A DNA stretch of 64,000 nucleotides from positions 1 to 64,000 of the forward strand of contig CALKHN010000089.1 in NCBI GenBank assembly GCA_937991535.1, written 5' to 3'. The notes under the pieces are model-generated. The model was not told the origin of the DNA, did no database searches, and saw only the letters and a program-made list of their open reading frames with translations. A program made the position numbers and the translations under genes. This document shows positions 42,560-51,957 of the stretch, piece after piece. The number at the start of each line of letters is the position of its first letter. Position 1 is the stretch's first letter. This DNA is from an uncultured Sphingobacteriales bacterium. GTDB taxonomy: Bacteria; Bacteroidota; Bacteroidia; Chitinophagales; Chitinophagaceae.

Positions 42560-43372
42560 TTATTTTTCCATTTCGTTTAATACTTCCTGTGTAACACCCA
42601 TAAACGAAAAGCCGCCATCGTGAAACAGGTTTTGCATGGTTACCATGCGGGTAAGATCGCTGAACAACGATACACAATAGTTTGCGCAATCGTCGCTGGA
42701 AGCGTTGCCCATGGGGCTCATTTTTTCGGCGTAATTCATAAAGCCGTCAAAGCCTTTAACGCCACTGCCGGCAGTAGTGCGGGTGGGAGATTGTGAAACA
42801 GTATTTATCCTTACTTTCTTTTTAATAGCATAATGATAACCAAAACTACGGGCTACACTCTCCAGCAATGCTTTGGCATCGGCCATTTCGCTGTAATGCG
42901 GAAATACTCTTTGCGCAGCTATATAAGTAAGCGCCACCACGCTACCCCATTCATTCAATGCATCCATATCCCATGCCGTACGCAATACGCGGTGAAGCGA
43001 CATGGCAGAAATATCCAGTGTTTTTTGATTGAACCCGTAATCCAGTTCAGTATAAGATTTGCCCTTTCTTACATTGAGGCTCATCCCTATAGAATGCAAT
43101 ATAAAATCAATTTTACCACCAAAATGTGCAGTTGCGTCTTCAAATAATTTCTTTAGGTCGTCCATATTGGTTACATCGGCGCCTATGACCGGGGCGTTTG
43201 TTGCTTCAGACAGTTTGTTGATCTCACCCATCCGTAAAGCAACCGGTGCGTTGGTTAGCACTAACTGAGCGCCTTCTTCATAACATTTTAACGCTGTTCT
43301 CCAGGCAATGGATTTCTCATCCAGTGCGCCAAAAATAATTCCTTTCTTTCCTTGTAAAAGGTTATAAGCCAT
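42560..43372 (-). CDS. fabI: Enoyl-[acyl-carrier-protein] reductase FabI
   Basis: FabI catalyses the last, NADH-dependent step of each fatty-acid elongation cycle. The 270-residue protein shows an FabI-type N-terminus (GKKGIIFGALDEKSIAW), VLHSIGMS-like FILHSIGMS, and the active-site YxxMxxAK as YSEMADAKALLE. I start at the ATG at 43372 because the longer frame adds a stretch not seen in the family. A hairpin at 43440-43463 lies between it and recN. Confidence 0.95.
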   Translation of the reverse strand: MAYNLLQGKKGIIFGALDEKSIAWRTALKCYEEGAQLVLTNAPVALRMGEINKLSEATNAPVIGADVTNMDDLKKLFEDATAHFGGKIDFILHSIGMSLNVRKGKSYTELDYGFNQKTLDISAMSLHRVLRTAWDMDALNEWGSVVALTYIAAQRVFPHYSEMADAKALLESVARSFGYHYAIKKKVRINTVSQSPTRTTAGSGVKGFDGFMNYAEKMSPMGNASSDDCANYCVSLFSDLTRMVTMQNLFHDGGFSFMGVTQEVLNEMEK

Positions 43373-43439
43373 ATTGTGGTATTTAAATTGAGCGTAAAAA
43401 TAGGTATTCAAATGCAAGGAGCAAAACCTCACCCTCTTT

Positions 43440-43463
43440 CCCTCTCCCCACAGGGGTAGAGGG
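43440..43463. terminator. Hairpin CCCTCTCCCC/GGGGTAGAGGG upstream of fabI
   Basis: A 10-bp stem with one bulged T forms around ACA. It lies downstream of recN and upstream of fabI on the minus strand. No T-tract follows, so terminator function is uncertain; it may be another REP-like element. Confidence 0.35.
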
Positions 43464-43654
43464 ACGGCGCTGTGGAATAATATCAATCATTTCATTCTTC
43501 CACATCAACCATAGAATATATCCAAGCAAAACAGCCGCCTTATACTTTTCCTCGTTTTCAAATAGTTGGTTTACCCGCCACCTACATCAGTATTTGTTGC
43601 TTCGTAGATAGTCTCCAGGGTACACTCATTTCCAAATTAGCACAGTTTCCACAT

Positions 43655-45310
43655 TTACAAGTCCATCATCTCTCTTGCATTTTCAAGCGCAGAAGCGGTA
43701 GGTTTTTCGCCGCTTAGCATTTGCGCAATGGCTTCTACTCTTTCTTCCGCCGATAAAAGTTTTATCTGTGTATTTATTCTTTCGTCTTTTTCCTTTTTGT
43801 AAACAAAAAAGTGCGCGTTTGCTTTGGCGGCTATCTGGGGCTGGTGTGTAATAGCGATCACCTGGTGCGATCGGCCGAGATCTTTCATAATGATACCCAC
43901 CTGCCTGGCTGCTTCACCGCTAATACCGGTATCTATTTCATCAAATATGAGCGTGGGTAGCTGAACCGATGCGGCTACCAGTGATTTGATGCAAAGCATT
44001 AAGCGGCTTAGCTCGCCCCCGCTGGCTACCTTTTTCAGCGGTTCAAAACGATTGCTTTTGTTGGCGTCAAATAAAAATTCAATGTCGTCCCCGCCTGTAA
44101 TATTCAACGGCGCCGGGGTGATGTTTATTTTTATCCGCGCATTGGGCATGCCCACCTGTGTTAATAGCTTATCGGTCTTTATCTCGAAAGGAGCTACCTG
44201 CTTCTGGCGGTTAACCGTTAAGGTTTGTGCCAGTTGCTGCGCCTGCAGCAATTGCGTTGCAACCTTTTTTTCCAGTTGGGCGATCTCTGTGTCAAGATTC
44301 AATGCTTTATCCAGTTGAACCTGCAGGTTGTTTTGTATAGCCAGCAATTCATTCGTGGTTTGAACACCGTGTTTTTTCAATAACTTGTATCCCAATGCCA
44401 GCCTGTCGCTTACTACCTGTATCCTTTCTTCATCAAAACGTATTCCTTGATTTATATGTTCTATTTCATCCGTTATATCCCGCAGTTCAATTTGTGCCGA
44501 CAGAAGCCGTTGTACCAAACCGGGAATGGCTGCATGAAAATCGTGAAGAGATTGCAACTGGTTGCTTAATCCTTTCAACTGCTGCACCAGCGGCTGCTCC
44601 CCTTCGCTGAGCTGGTAGCCGATTTTGCCGAGTACTGATTTTATATTTTCTGCATTCCCCAATAACTTCAGTTCGGCATCCAATGATTCCAGTTCATTTT
44701 CTTTCCATTGCGCATCCTCCAGCTCGGTGTACAAAAAAGTATAATAGTCCAGTTCTTTGTTGGCGGCAGCCTGCTGCTCTTTTGCAGTGGACAGGGCTTT
44801 TTCGGTATTATTGTATTGAGTGTATGCTTCCTGGTATTGCCTCAAAGACTGGTTGTGAGCGGCAAGGGCATCAAGTACCTCGCGCTGAAAGTCGCTGTCT
44901 CCCAGTTCCAGCGTATCGAACTGCTGGTGCAGGTTAACGAGCAGGGATGTAAATTGCTTAAGCTGCGATAGCGTTACAGGCGTATCATTAATAAAGGCTC
45001 TTGATTTGCCTGTTGAAGCAACTTCTCTTCTTATCACTATTTCTTCATCTGCATCCAGATCGCCCTGTTGCAAAACCTTTTTGATATCATTTCGTCCGCG
45101 AATGGAAAAGCTTCCTTCAACAATGCATTTTTGTACGGCATTGAACAATACCGAACTGTCGGCTCTTTCACCCAGTATCAGTCCCAGGGCGCCTGCCAAA
45201 ATGCTTTTACCTGCACCTGTTTCGCCGGTAATAATATTGAGCTTTTCGGAAAATTCAATTTCAACCGATTCGATGATCGCGTAGTTCTGTATAAATAGTT
45301 TTTGAAGCAT
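43655..45310 (-). CDS. recN: DNA repair protein RecN
   Basis: RecN is an SMC-like ATPase that acts in repair of double-strand breaks. The 551-residue protein has the Walker A loop ITGETGAGKS near 28-37, long coiled-coil arms (about 150-370), the ABC-like signature VASGGELSRLMLC, and Walker B LIFDEIDTGISG. Length is typical for the family. It is upstream of fabI on the same strand with a 280-bp gap, so co-transcription is not assured. Confidence 0.95.
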   Translation of the reverse strand: MLQKLFIQNYAIIESVEIEFSEKLNIITGETGAGKSILAGALGLILGERADSSVLFNAVQKCIVEGSFSIRGRNDIKKVLQQGDLDADEEIVIRREVASTGKSRAFINDTPVTLSQLKQFTSLLVNLHQQFDTLELGDSDFQREVLDALAAHNQSLRQYQEAYTQYNNTEKALSTAKEQQAAANKELDYYTFLYTELEDAQWKENELESLDAELKLLGNAENIKSVLGKIGYQLSEGEQPLVQQLKGLSNQLQSLHDFHAAIPGLVQRLLSAQIELRDITDEIEHINQGIRFDEERIQVVSDRLALGYKLLKKHGVQTTNELLAIQNNLQVQLDKALNLDTEIAQLEKKVATQLLQAQQLAQTLTVNRQKQVAPFEIKTDKLLTQVGMPNARIKINITPAPLNITGGDDIEFLFDANKSNRFEPLKKVASGGELSRLMLCIKSLVAASVQLPTLIFDEIDTGISGEAARQVGIIMKDLGRSHQVIAITHQPQIAAKANAHFFVYKKEKDERINTQIKLLSAEERVEAIAQMLSGEKPTASALENAREMMDL

Positions 45311-45424
45311 AACTGCCTGTTACCGCTGCAAGTTAACAGATAGGCAATTTCAGTCCAAGAAAACTATATCCCCGTATTCGAAACAGGAAATGCAAGGGAA
45401 GAACCCAATAGTAAGTATCAAACC

Positions 45425-45592
45425 TGTCAAAATTTGAATATTTAAATTTCGAAATCCGAAGAACACAAAGCACCAGGAACCAAATAGCAAGAACCAAATA
45501 TATTTCAAATAAGAGATCCGAAGCAAAAAGTTCGAAATTCGAAGGCAATTGTGCAACCATAAACTACAAACCACAAACTAAAAATTTCAAAC
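45425..45592. repeat. Repeat island with CCAGGAACCAAATAGCAAGAACC-type and TTCGAAATTCGAAG elements
   Basis: The motifs AATATTTAAATTTCGAAATCCGAAG, CACCAGGAACCAAATAGC, AAGAACCAAATATATTTCAAATAAG and TTCGAAATTCGAAGG occur in order (45433-45545). The central part matches the tract at 38959-39010. The right end (45560-45592) is a TAAACTACAAACCACAAACT-type tract that contains the stop codon of the FocA/NirC gene. Confidence 0.65.
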
Positions 45593-46453
45593 CTCCAATC
45601 GCTGATAGCCCGCTTTTTCCATAAGAACGGTTTTGCTGTCGGTAATTTCAATTTCTTTCGCGGGAATCACTTTTTCTTTATAGGTAAGATATAAGGCGAG
45701 CGCCGTAAATATTACACCTCCTGCGATATTGCCGAGGGTTACCGGCAATTGATTGTATATCCACCAGTCTCCAAAACTTACTTTGGCGCCGAGCATCATG
45801 CCTGCCGGAATCACGAACATGTTTACTACAGCATGTTCAAATCCCTGCGCGAAGAAAATAAATATGGGTAACCAGGCGGCTATTATCTTACCTGAAGCAG
45901 AAGATGATGTAAGAAACAGTACAACGCCCAATGTTACCATCCAGTTGCATAAAATGCCTTTTGTGAACACCGTAATCATTCCTGCAACTCCGTACTGCGC
46001 ATAGCCCGTTGTTTTTGCTTCCGCTATTTTTATGATAGCCGGTACAAGAGCATTGCTGTTGGAACTTCCCATATTGGTGAGTGAGATCCAAAAAAGAAAG
46101 GCATATAATAATGCCCCCAGAAGATTGCCTCCAAAAACAAGCAACAGGTTTTTGATCATTGCGCCCATGCTTATTTTTTTGTCGAAATAAGCTGCCGGAA
46201 GAATGGCAAAACTCCCTGTTACAAGTTCAAGTCCAAGTAAAACCACAATTATGAAACAGGCGGGAAATATTGCCGCACCCAGGATACCGGATCCGCTTTG
46301 AACGGTAGCGGTTACGGCCAGCGTAGTGCCAAAACCAAGGATAGCGCCCGATAGAGTGGACCGGATTAAAAGATCTGAAGCCGATAGTTTTATTTTGACT
46401 GTGCCAGACTGGATCATTAAGTCAATAACTTCTGCCGGTTTTGTATAGCTCAT
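45587..46453 (-). CDS. Formate/nitrite transporter (FocA/NirC family)
   Basis: FNT proteins are pentameric channels for formate or nitrite. The 288-residue protein has six hydrophobic segments and family motifs: LELVTGSFAILPA near 75-87, a FVNMxxIP-type HAVVNMFVIPAGMM, and GNIAGGVIF. Its place at the end of the nirB-nirD-porin operon argues for nitrite import across the inner membrane. It follows the porin gene by 10 bp. The TGA stop lies in a short repeat tract. Confidence 0.93.
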   Translation of the reverse strand: MSYTKPAEVIDLMIQSGTVKIKLSASDLLIRSTLSGAILGFGTTLAVTATVQSGSGILGAAIFPACFIIVVLLGLELVTGSFAILPAAYFDKKISMGAMIKNLLLVFGGNLLGALLYAFLFWISLTNMGSSNSNALVPAIIKIAEAKTTGYAQYGVAGMITVFTKGILCNWMVTLGVVLFLTSSSASGKIIAAWLPIFIFFAQGFEHAVVNMFVIPAGMMLGAKVSFGDWWIYNQLPVTLGNIAGGVIFTALALYLTYKEKVIPAKEIEITDSKTVLMEKAGYQRLEV

Positions 46454-46463
46454 ACTAGCTGTT

Positions 46464-47840
46464 TTAAAATTTAAAAAAAAATTCAGGTTTAATATTGATC
46501 ATAATGTAGGCCCAGTTTGCTCCAGGTCTTGGATTTGAAATATTTTTCACTTCGGGATACGAGAGCAGCGGTGTTGTAAAAAAATGACCATACCCGCCTT
46601 CAAGTGTAATGTCTTTACTCCAGTTGAATACGGCAACCACATCCAGTTCCTGTCCTAAATTGCTATTGCTGCTGCCCGGATGCAACGGGTCTGCTATTTT
46701 GCTGTCGCTGAAAAACTGGTGCATATCCGCGGTTAAAAAACATCTGTCGCCAATCTTCCATTTGCTTTTTAAATAGTAGTCCGTTAGTCCTTCGTTACCA
46801 AAGCCGCTTCCTGCATAGAAATAATCCATCAGCCCCCAAAACTTATGAGGGGTGCCATATAAAGGATCAAATGCATGGCTCGTGCTTCCGGATGTTCCGC
46901 CCGATGTATGGTCCATACCGGCGCCTATGGCTATCTTTTTGTTAATGGAATATTGGGTGTATACATTCGACATCCACGCATTTAGCTTTTGGCCCCATGC
47001 GTTTTTGCCAAATTGATAGTACAGACCTGCATTAATATTCAGCATATCAAAAAAGCGGTCAGCAAAATAAGCACCGGTGGTTATTCTTGTCCATGTACCT
47101 TTTTTAAATTGTTTTGTATCTGTATTGTTCACACTATCGGAATTGTATTTGTTAAACTGATCCGCGAAGAATAAAAAGGAAGCGCTGCCGTTCTTAAGTT
47201 TTTTGCCCGCATATAAGAACTCCATGCTTTTATACATAGCGCCGCCATTGGTTGAAGCGGCATAATTTCCAGGAGGTTCACTATTATAAATGGTGCCACT
47301 TGCAGCCTCTTTATTCTGGTTGAAGGCAAAGCCGCTTTGTAATGTCCATGACTGCTGTTCATATTTCAGCAGGGCCGCATCATGCCGCCTGCCCTGCTGC
47401 AACCAGTCTAGGTTGCCAATCAGCCGCTGGTCATCGTATGCCAGTTCCTGCCTGCCTATTTTTAGCGATAAAGTATGTTGCCTGGCAGATGAATCCGATA
47501 ACAATAGTTCGGCCCATGCTTCATGCAGCATCACGCCGTTGTTTTGTTGCGTGGAGATTTTATTAATAGTTGACACGTCCTGCCCCCATATTCTTACATC
47601 GCGCAATGCCAAACCAAATTTGAGTAGCTGCGTATTGTAGGAAACCTGTAAGCCTGTTCGCTGTGAAATGAAAAAAGCGGGAGAGGTATCTTTGGGTAAT
47701 GGGGCGCCCTGCCCTGATCTGAACTCCGCCCTGTTGCGCAGTTGCCACGATATATTGAATTGCGCCTGCAGGCGGGATGAAAAAATTAACTGCAAAAGGA
47801 TGTATGCTGCTGCATACCAGGTCTTTTTTTTCATGTACAT
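46464..47840 (-). CDS. Alginate-export-family outer-membrane porin in nitrite operon
   Basis: The 458-residue protein has a signal peptide (AYILLQLIFSSRLQAQ) and a beta-barrel pattern of the alginate_exp type: FNISWQLRNRAEFRSGQG at the start, KIGRQELAYDDQRLIG, and an ending with an aromatic residue, FFFKF. Despite the family name, the operon context (nirB, nirD, FNT channel) suggests it lets nitrite or nitrate cross the outer membrane; this is inference. It lies 10 bp upstream of the FNT gene and 72 bp downstream of nirD. Confidence 0.85.
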   Translation of the reverse strand: MYMKKKTWYAAAYILLQLIFSSRLQAQFNISWQLRNRAEFRSGQGAPLPKDTSPAFFISQRTGLQVSYNTQLLKFGLALRDVRIWGQDVSTINKISTQQNNGVMLHEAWAELLLSDSSARQHTLSLKIGRQELAYDDQRLIGNLDWLQQGRRHDAALLKYEQQSWTLQSGFAFNQNKEAASGTIYNSEPPGNYAASTNGGAMYKSMEFLYAGKKLKNGSASFLFFADQFNKYNSDSVNNTDTKQFKKGTWTRITTGAYFADRFFDMLNINAGLYYQFGKNAWGQKLNAWMSNVYTQYSINKKIAIGAGMDHTSGGTSGSTSHAFDPLYGTPHKFWGLMDYFYAGSGFGNEGLTDYYLKSKWKIGDRCFLTADMHQFFSDSKIADPLHPGSSNSNLGQELDVVAVFNWSKDITLEGGYGHFFTTPLLSYPEVKNISNPRPGANWAYIMINIKPEFFFKF

Positions 47841-47912
47841 TTGACTGGTTTTAAATGAGTGTTCCTTGTTTATAAACTAAAAGCCTGGAAGGGTGCCACC
47901 TTCCGGGCTCAC

Positions 47913-48308
47913 TTATGCACAAATGGCTTCGCTGCCATTCTCCTCACCAGCAATTCCTATATATACATATTCATCTACCACCTTAACGGGGTATGTTTTA
48001 ATACCGCAATCTTCTTCATCGCTAAGACAACGGCCATCTATAAGCGAAAAGGTTTTTTTATGGAGCGGACAGGCTACTTTGGGTTCACCACACTGTGAAC
48101 CGATCATGCCGCGACTTATGGCCATTTGACGGCGATGAGGACAAAGATTCTGGGAAGCATACCACTCTCCGCGACGTGCAAAATGAAACAAAGCGATCTG
48201 CTCCTCTTTGTATTTCACGCATACCCCCCCGTTTTCCGGAACATCCGTGATCATACAGGCAGGATACCATTGAATATCCTGAACGTCTTGTGTGGTACTG
48301 TAATTCAT
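47913..48308 (-). CDS. nirD: Nitrite reductase small subunit NirD (Rieske type)
   Basis: NirD is the small subunit of the NADH-dependent assimilatory nitrite reductase. The 131-residue protein carries a Rieske [2Fe-2S] motif pair: Cys56-x-His58 in LCPHRRQ and Cys80-x2-His83 in CPLHKK. In E. coli-type NirD some of these ligands are lost, whereas here all four are present, so it should hold a cluster. It lies 109 bp downstream of nirB and is probably co-transcribed. Confidence 0.93.
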   Translation of the reverse strand: MNYSTTQDVQDIQWYPACMITDVPENGGVCVKYKEEQIALFHFARRGEWYASQNLCPHRRQMAISRGMIGSQCGEPKVACPLHKKTFSLIDGRCLSDEEDCGIKTYPVKVVDEYVYIGIAGEENGSEAICA

Positions 48309-48417
48309 GTGTTTGATTTTTAGTTGTTATTTAATTTTCCAAACCAATATTGTTAATTGTTCGCAAGATGATATTCCTTCACCGCTCACTTTACGCATCG
48401 CTCATTCTCCGCCGTTC

Positions 48418-50913
48418 TTACTTCCAGTCAACTGCCTTTTTCTGCCCCCTCAATTCCTCAAACCGCACATTGGGATCTTTTTCGCCCGGCTGGTTGATAA
48501 AGTGATTAAAATGTTTTCGGAGCGCTGGTGATTCTACCACTTCTTTCCATTCGCACTTATAATGATCAACCAGATTTTGCATCTCAGCTTCCAATTGCGC
48601 GCCAATACCCAGGCTGTCGTTTACGATCACATTTTGCAGGTAGTCTATTCCTCCTTCCATTTTATTGATCCAGGTGGCCGTACGCGTTAAGGGATCGGCT
48701 GTTTTAATGTAAAACATCAAAAAGCGGTCAACATAACGGATGCAGGTTTTTTCGTCAATATCTGATGCGAGCAGCAAGGCATGCTGGGGCTTGGATCCTC
48801 CGTTGCCGCCTACAAAAAGGTTCCAGCCTTTTTCTGTAGCTATAATACCAAAGTCTTTGGATTGCGCTTCGGCACATTCACGCACACATCCCGAAACGGC
48901 GGATTTGATTTTATGCGGCGCTCTTAATCCCCTGTATCTTTCTTCTATACGAATGGCGAAACTTACACTGTCGTGCAAACCAAAGCGGCACCAGGTTGAA
49001 CCCACGCAACTTTTAACCGTGCGCAATGCTTTTCCATACGCATGCCCGCTTTCAAAGCCGGCTTCAATCAGTTCTTCCCAAATCAGTGGTAATTCACTTA
49101 CATGGGCGCCGAACATGTCTATGCGTTGGGCTCCCGTTATTTTTGTGTAGAGATTGTATTTTTTTGCTACCCTTCCAATAACGATCAGTTTATCAGGCGT
49201 TATTTCACCGCCCGGAATCCGGGGTACTACAGAATAGGTTCCTCCTTTTTGAATATTGGCTAAGTAGCGGTCGTTGGTATCCTGAATGGTAGCTTGTTTT
49301 AGTATAAGCTCGTTCCAGGCGCTGGCTAAGATGGAGGCTACAACAGGTTTACAAACCTCACATCCTGCGCCATTTCCAAACTTATCCAATGCTTCGTCAA
49401 AGGTTTTAATACCATGTACTTTCACCAGGTCGAATAATTCCTGGCGACGGTAGTCAAAATGTTCACAAATGGCAGGCTTTATTTTTTTACCAAGTTCTTT
49501 TAGTGTTTCGCTTATAATGTCCTTGATCATCGGAATACAGCCGCCGCAGCCGGTTCCGGCCTTTGTAATTTTTTTAACCCCGTCCAGATCATATATTCCC
49601 TGGTCTTTCACTGTGCAGCATATGGCGCCTTTGGATACGCCTTCGCAGGAACAGATAAGCGCGGCATTTGGTAATGCGGCGATTCCGCCTCCTGCAATTT
49701 TTCCGGCGGCGGCGCCCGATTTCATAAATAAGTCTTCCGCATTCTGAGGAAGCGCTAGCCCGTTTTGATAGGTTTGTAACAATATATTATATGCCGATGC
49801 ATCGCCAACGAGAATGCCTCCCAAAAGATGTTTTCCGTCTGGTGAAACGTTCAGGCGTTTGTATATACCCCAAACCCTGTCTTCAAATACAATGGTCCTG
49901 CACTCGTTTTCCATAGCCAGCGCGTCTCCAAAACTGGCTACATCCACGCCCAGCAATTTTAATTTGGTCGACATATCAAAGCCCCGGAACGCTTTATCGG
50001 TACCGGTTAATTGCGAGGCCACAATATCTGCCATTTCATAGCCCGGCGCAACAAGTCCATATACCATCCCTTCAAATAAAGCGCATTCCCCGATTGCATA
50101 GATATACGGATCGCTTGTTTGCAGTTTGTGGTTAACAATGACACCTCCCCGCGGCCCAACCCGTAACCCGCAGTCTCTGGCTAACTCATCCCTGGGTTTA
50201 ATTCCAGCTGAAATCACCACCATATCCGATTCCAGTTTGCTGTTGTCCTTAAATTCAAGGGCTTCCACTTTTTCTTTTCCTGAAACAGATGAAGCAGTTT
50301 TATTAAGGTGCACATGTATGCCCATGTGCTCTAATTTGGTTTTAAGAAATTCAGCGCCGCTCTCATCCAATTGACGTGGCATTAACCGGGGAGCAAATTC
50401 CACCACATGCGTTTCAAGGTTTAGATCCTTTAAAGCCTTGGTTGCTTCCAGTCCCAGTAAACCTCCTCCTATCACAACTGCTTTTTTGGCCTTATCGGCA
50501 TAGGAAGTGATCAATTCCAGATCATCGATTGTACGATAAACAAATACGCCATACTTGCTGGTACCCGGTATATCGGGTACAAAAGGAGCGGATCCTGTGG
50601 CCAGTACCAGAAAGTCGTAAGGTAACTTCCGGCCCATAGACGATATTGCTGTTTTATTGTATTTATCTATTTCCACTACAGCATCGTCTAAATACAATTC
50701 TATTTTATTGGAGGCATACCAGTGCCGGTCTACCAGCGATAGGTCTTCAGCAGTTTTACCGGAAAAATATTCGCTTAGATGCACCCTGTTATATGCTCGG
50801 TAGGGTTCTTCACCAAAGACTGTTATTTGAAACTCAGCTTTCTTGTCCCTGGTCAATAGTTTCTCGCAAAATTTGTGGCCTACCATGCCATTTCCTATTA
50901 CAATAATTTTCAT
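48418..50913 (-). CDS. nirB: NADH-dependent nitrite reductase large subunit NirB
   Basis: NirB reduces nitrite to ammonia in the cytoplasm. The 831-residue protein has FAD/NAD-binding domains (VIGNGMVGHKFCEKL, VVIGGGLLGLEA), a BFD-like [2Fe-2S] domain (CSCEGVSKGAIC with CGGC), a second cysteine pair (GCEVCKP), and a siroheme/[4Fe-4S] domain with CVGSTWC and SGCVRECAEA. All cofactor cysteines are intact. It heads the operon nirB-nirD-porin-FNT and is divergent from cobA, which makes its siroheme precursor. Confidence 0.96.
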   Translation of the reverse strand: MKIIVIGNGMVGHKFCEKLLTRDKKAEFQITVFGEEPYRAYNRVHLSEYFSGKTAEDLSLVDRHWYASNKIELYLDDAVVEIDKYNKTAISSMGRKLPYDFLVLATGSAPFVPDIPGTSKYGVFVYRTIDDLELITSYADKAKKAVVIGGGLLGLEATKALKDLNLETHVVEFAPRLMPRQLDESGAEFLKTKLEHMGIHVHLNKTASSVSGKEKVEALEFKDNSKLESDMVVISAGIKPRDELARDCGLRVGPRGGVIVNHKLQTSDPYIYAIGECALFEGMVYGLVAPGYEMADIVASQLTGTDKAFRGFDMSTKLKLLGVDVASFGDALAMENECRTIVFEDRVWGIYKRLNVSPDGKHLLGGILVGDASAYNILLQTYQNGLALPQNAEDLFMKSGAAAGKIAGGGIAALPNAALICSCEGVSKGAICCTVKDQGIYDLDGVKKITKAGTGCGGCIPMIKDIISETLKELGKKIKPAICEHFDYRRQELFDLVKVHGIKTFDEALDKFGNGAGCEVCKPVVASILASAWNELILKQATIQDTNDRYLANIQKGGTYSVVPRIPGGEITPDKLIVIGRVAKKYNLYTKITGAQRIDMFGAHVSELPLIWEELIEAGFESGHAYGKALRTVKSCVGSTWCRFGLHDSVSFAIRIEERYRGLRAPHKIKSAVSGCVRECAEAQSKDFGIIATEKGWNLFVGGNGGSKPQHALLLASDIDEKTCIRYVDRFLMFYIKTADPLTRTATWINKMEGGIDYLQNVIVNDSLGIGAQLEAEMQNLVDHYKCEWKEVVESPALRKHFNHFINQPGEKDPNVRFEELRGQKKAVDWK

Positions 50914-51129
50914 GCAAACTGATTTTGATCTTGCGTAATAAAAAGGCAGGCAATCGAATGGAGTGGGGGTAAATTTAATATTACAATAAATAATATTTAA
51001 TATTTTATATTAAATTATACCTAAAAATAATGTAAAAATATTATTTATATCATAAATTTAGTGATCAATATTCAATATTTGATATTTTTGTTTTAAAATA
51101 TTTATATATTTTAATTTTTAATTCAAATA
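50914..51129. promoter_or_regulatory. AT-rich divergent promoter region between nirB and cobA
   Basis: The 216-bp region is almost pure A+T over about 180 bp. A perfect -7 box for cobA is at 51083-51090 (TATTTTTG). The dyad ATCAA-N10-TTGAT (51064-51083) overlaps it, within the range of Crp/Fnr-like half-sites. It may be the target of the Crp/Fnr protein encoded next to cobA. Confidence 0.55.
51083..51090 (+). promoter_or_regulatory. Bacteroidota -7 promoter box of cobA
   Basis: TATTTTTG matches TAnnTTTG exactly, 39 bp before the cobA ATG. A TTTA 22 bp upstream could be a weak -33 element. The box overlaps the dyad at 51064-51083. Confidence 0.55.
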
Positions 51130-51930
51130 ATGAAATCAAAAATACCTCTATTATCGCTGATCGGTGGCGGCCCGGGCGACCCTGAATTGATTACCGTAAA
51201 GGCCATCCGTGCAATTGAATCGGCCCACGTGATATTATACGATGCGTTAATAAATGTAGCATTACTCTCTTATATGTCGCCGGGAGCTAAGGCAGTATTT
51301 GTAGGTAAACGGTTTGGCTGTCATGCCCTCTCCCAGCAGGAAATCAACCATCTCATTGTGCACTATGCATTATCGTATGGACATGTGGCCAGATTGAAGG
51401 GCGGCGACCCTTTTGTTTTTGGAAGAGCACAGGAAGAAATAAACGCTGCGCGCGGCAATGGTATTTCGGTGCAGGTTATCCCGGGCATTTCAAGTGCAAT
51501 GGCCGTGCCTGCTGCGCAGGGCATGCCCTTAACCTGCAGAGGAATGGCCGAAAGTTTTTGGGTTACCACCGGCACTACTTGTTCCGGAGAAATATCTTCC
51601 GATATTCGCCTCGCGGCACAGTCTACCGCTACCATTGTTATATTAATGGCAATGAATAAGCTTGAAACCATCATGGACATTTTTATTGCCAATGGAAAAA
51701 GTGAAACACCGGTAGCTGTTATTCAAAACGGTACAACGGAAAATGAAAAAATAATAACCGGTACAGTGAAAGACATTTTTTTCAGGGTGCAGTGCGAAGG
51801 GTTAAGCAATCCTTCGGTTGTGGTAGTGGGTGAGGTGGTGAAGTTGCACCGCGACTGGTTGAGGCAATTGAGCCATTCCGGGGCAAACAGTTCAACATCA
51901 TTGCAGCCTGCTTATATCACAAATCAATAG
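51130..51930 (+). CDS. cobA: Uroporphyrinogen-III C-methyltransferase
   Basis: The enzyme methylates uroporphyrinogen III to precorrin-2, the first step toward siroheme. The 266-residue protein has the SAM-binding loop LIGGGPGDPELITVKAI near 10-26, VARLKGGDPFVFGRA, VIPGISSAMAVPA and a C-terminal VVVGEVVKL. It stands alone without a CysG dehydrogenase/chelatase domain. Position next to nirB indicates it serves siroheme supply for nitrite reductase. The Crp/Fnr gene follows 27 bp later. Confidence 0.95.
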   Translation: MKSKIPLLSLIGGGPGDPELITVKAIRAIESAHVILYDALINVALLSYMSPGAKAVFVGKRFGCHALSQQEINHLIVHYALSYGHVARLKGGDPFVFGRAQEEINAARGNGISVQVIPGISSAMAVPAAQGMPLTCRGMAESFWVTTGTTCSGEISSDIRLAAQSTATIVILMAMNKLETIMDIFIANGKSETPVAVIQNGTTENEKIITGTVKDIFFRVQCEGLSNPSVVVVGEVVKLHRDWLRQLSHSGANSSTSLQPAYITNQ

Positions 51931-51957
51931 TAGATCCTAATTTCATTATGTGCAATC

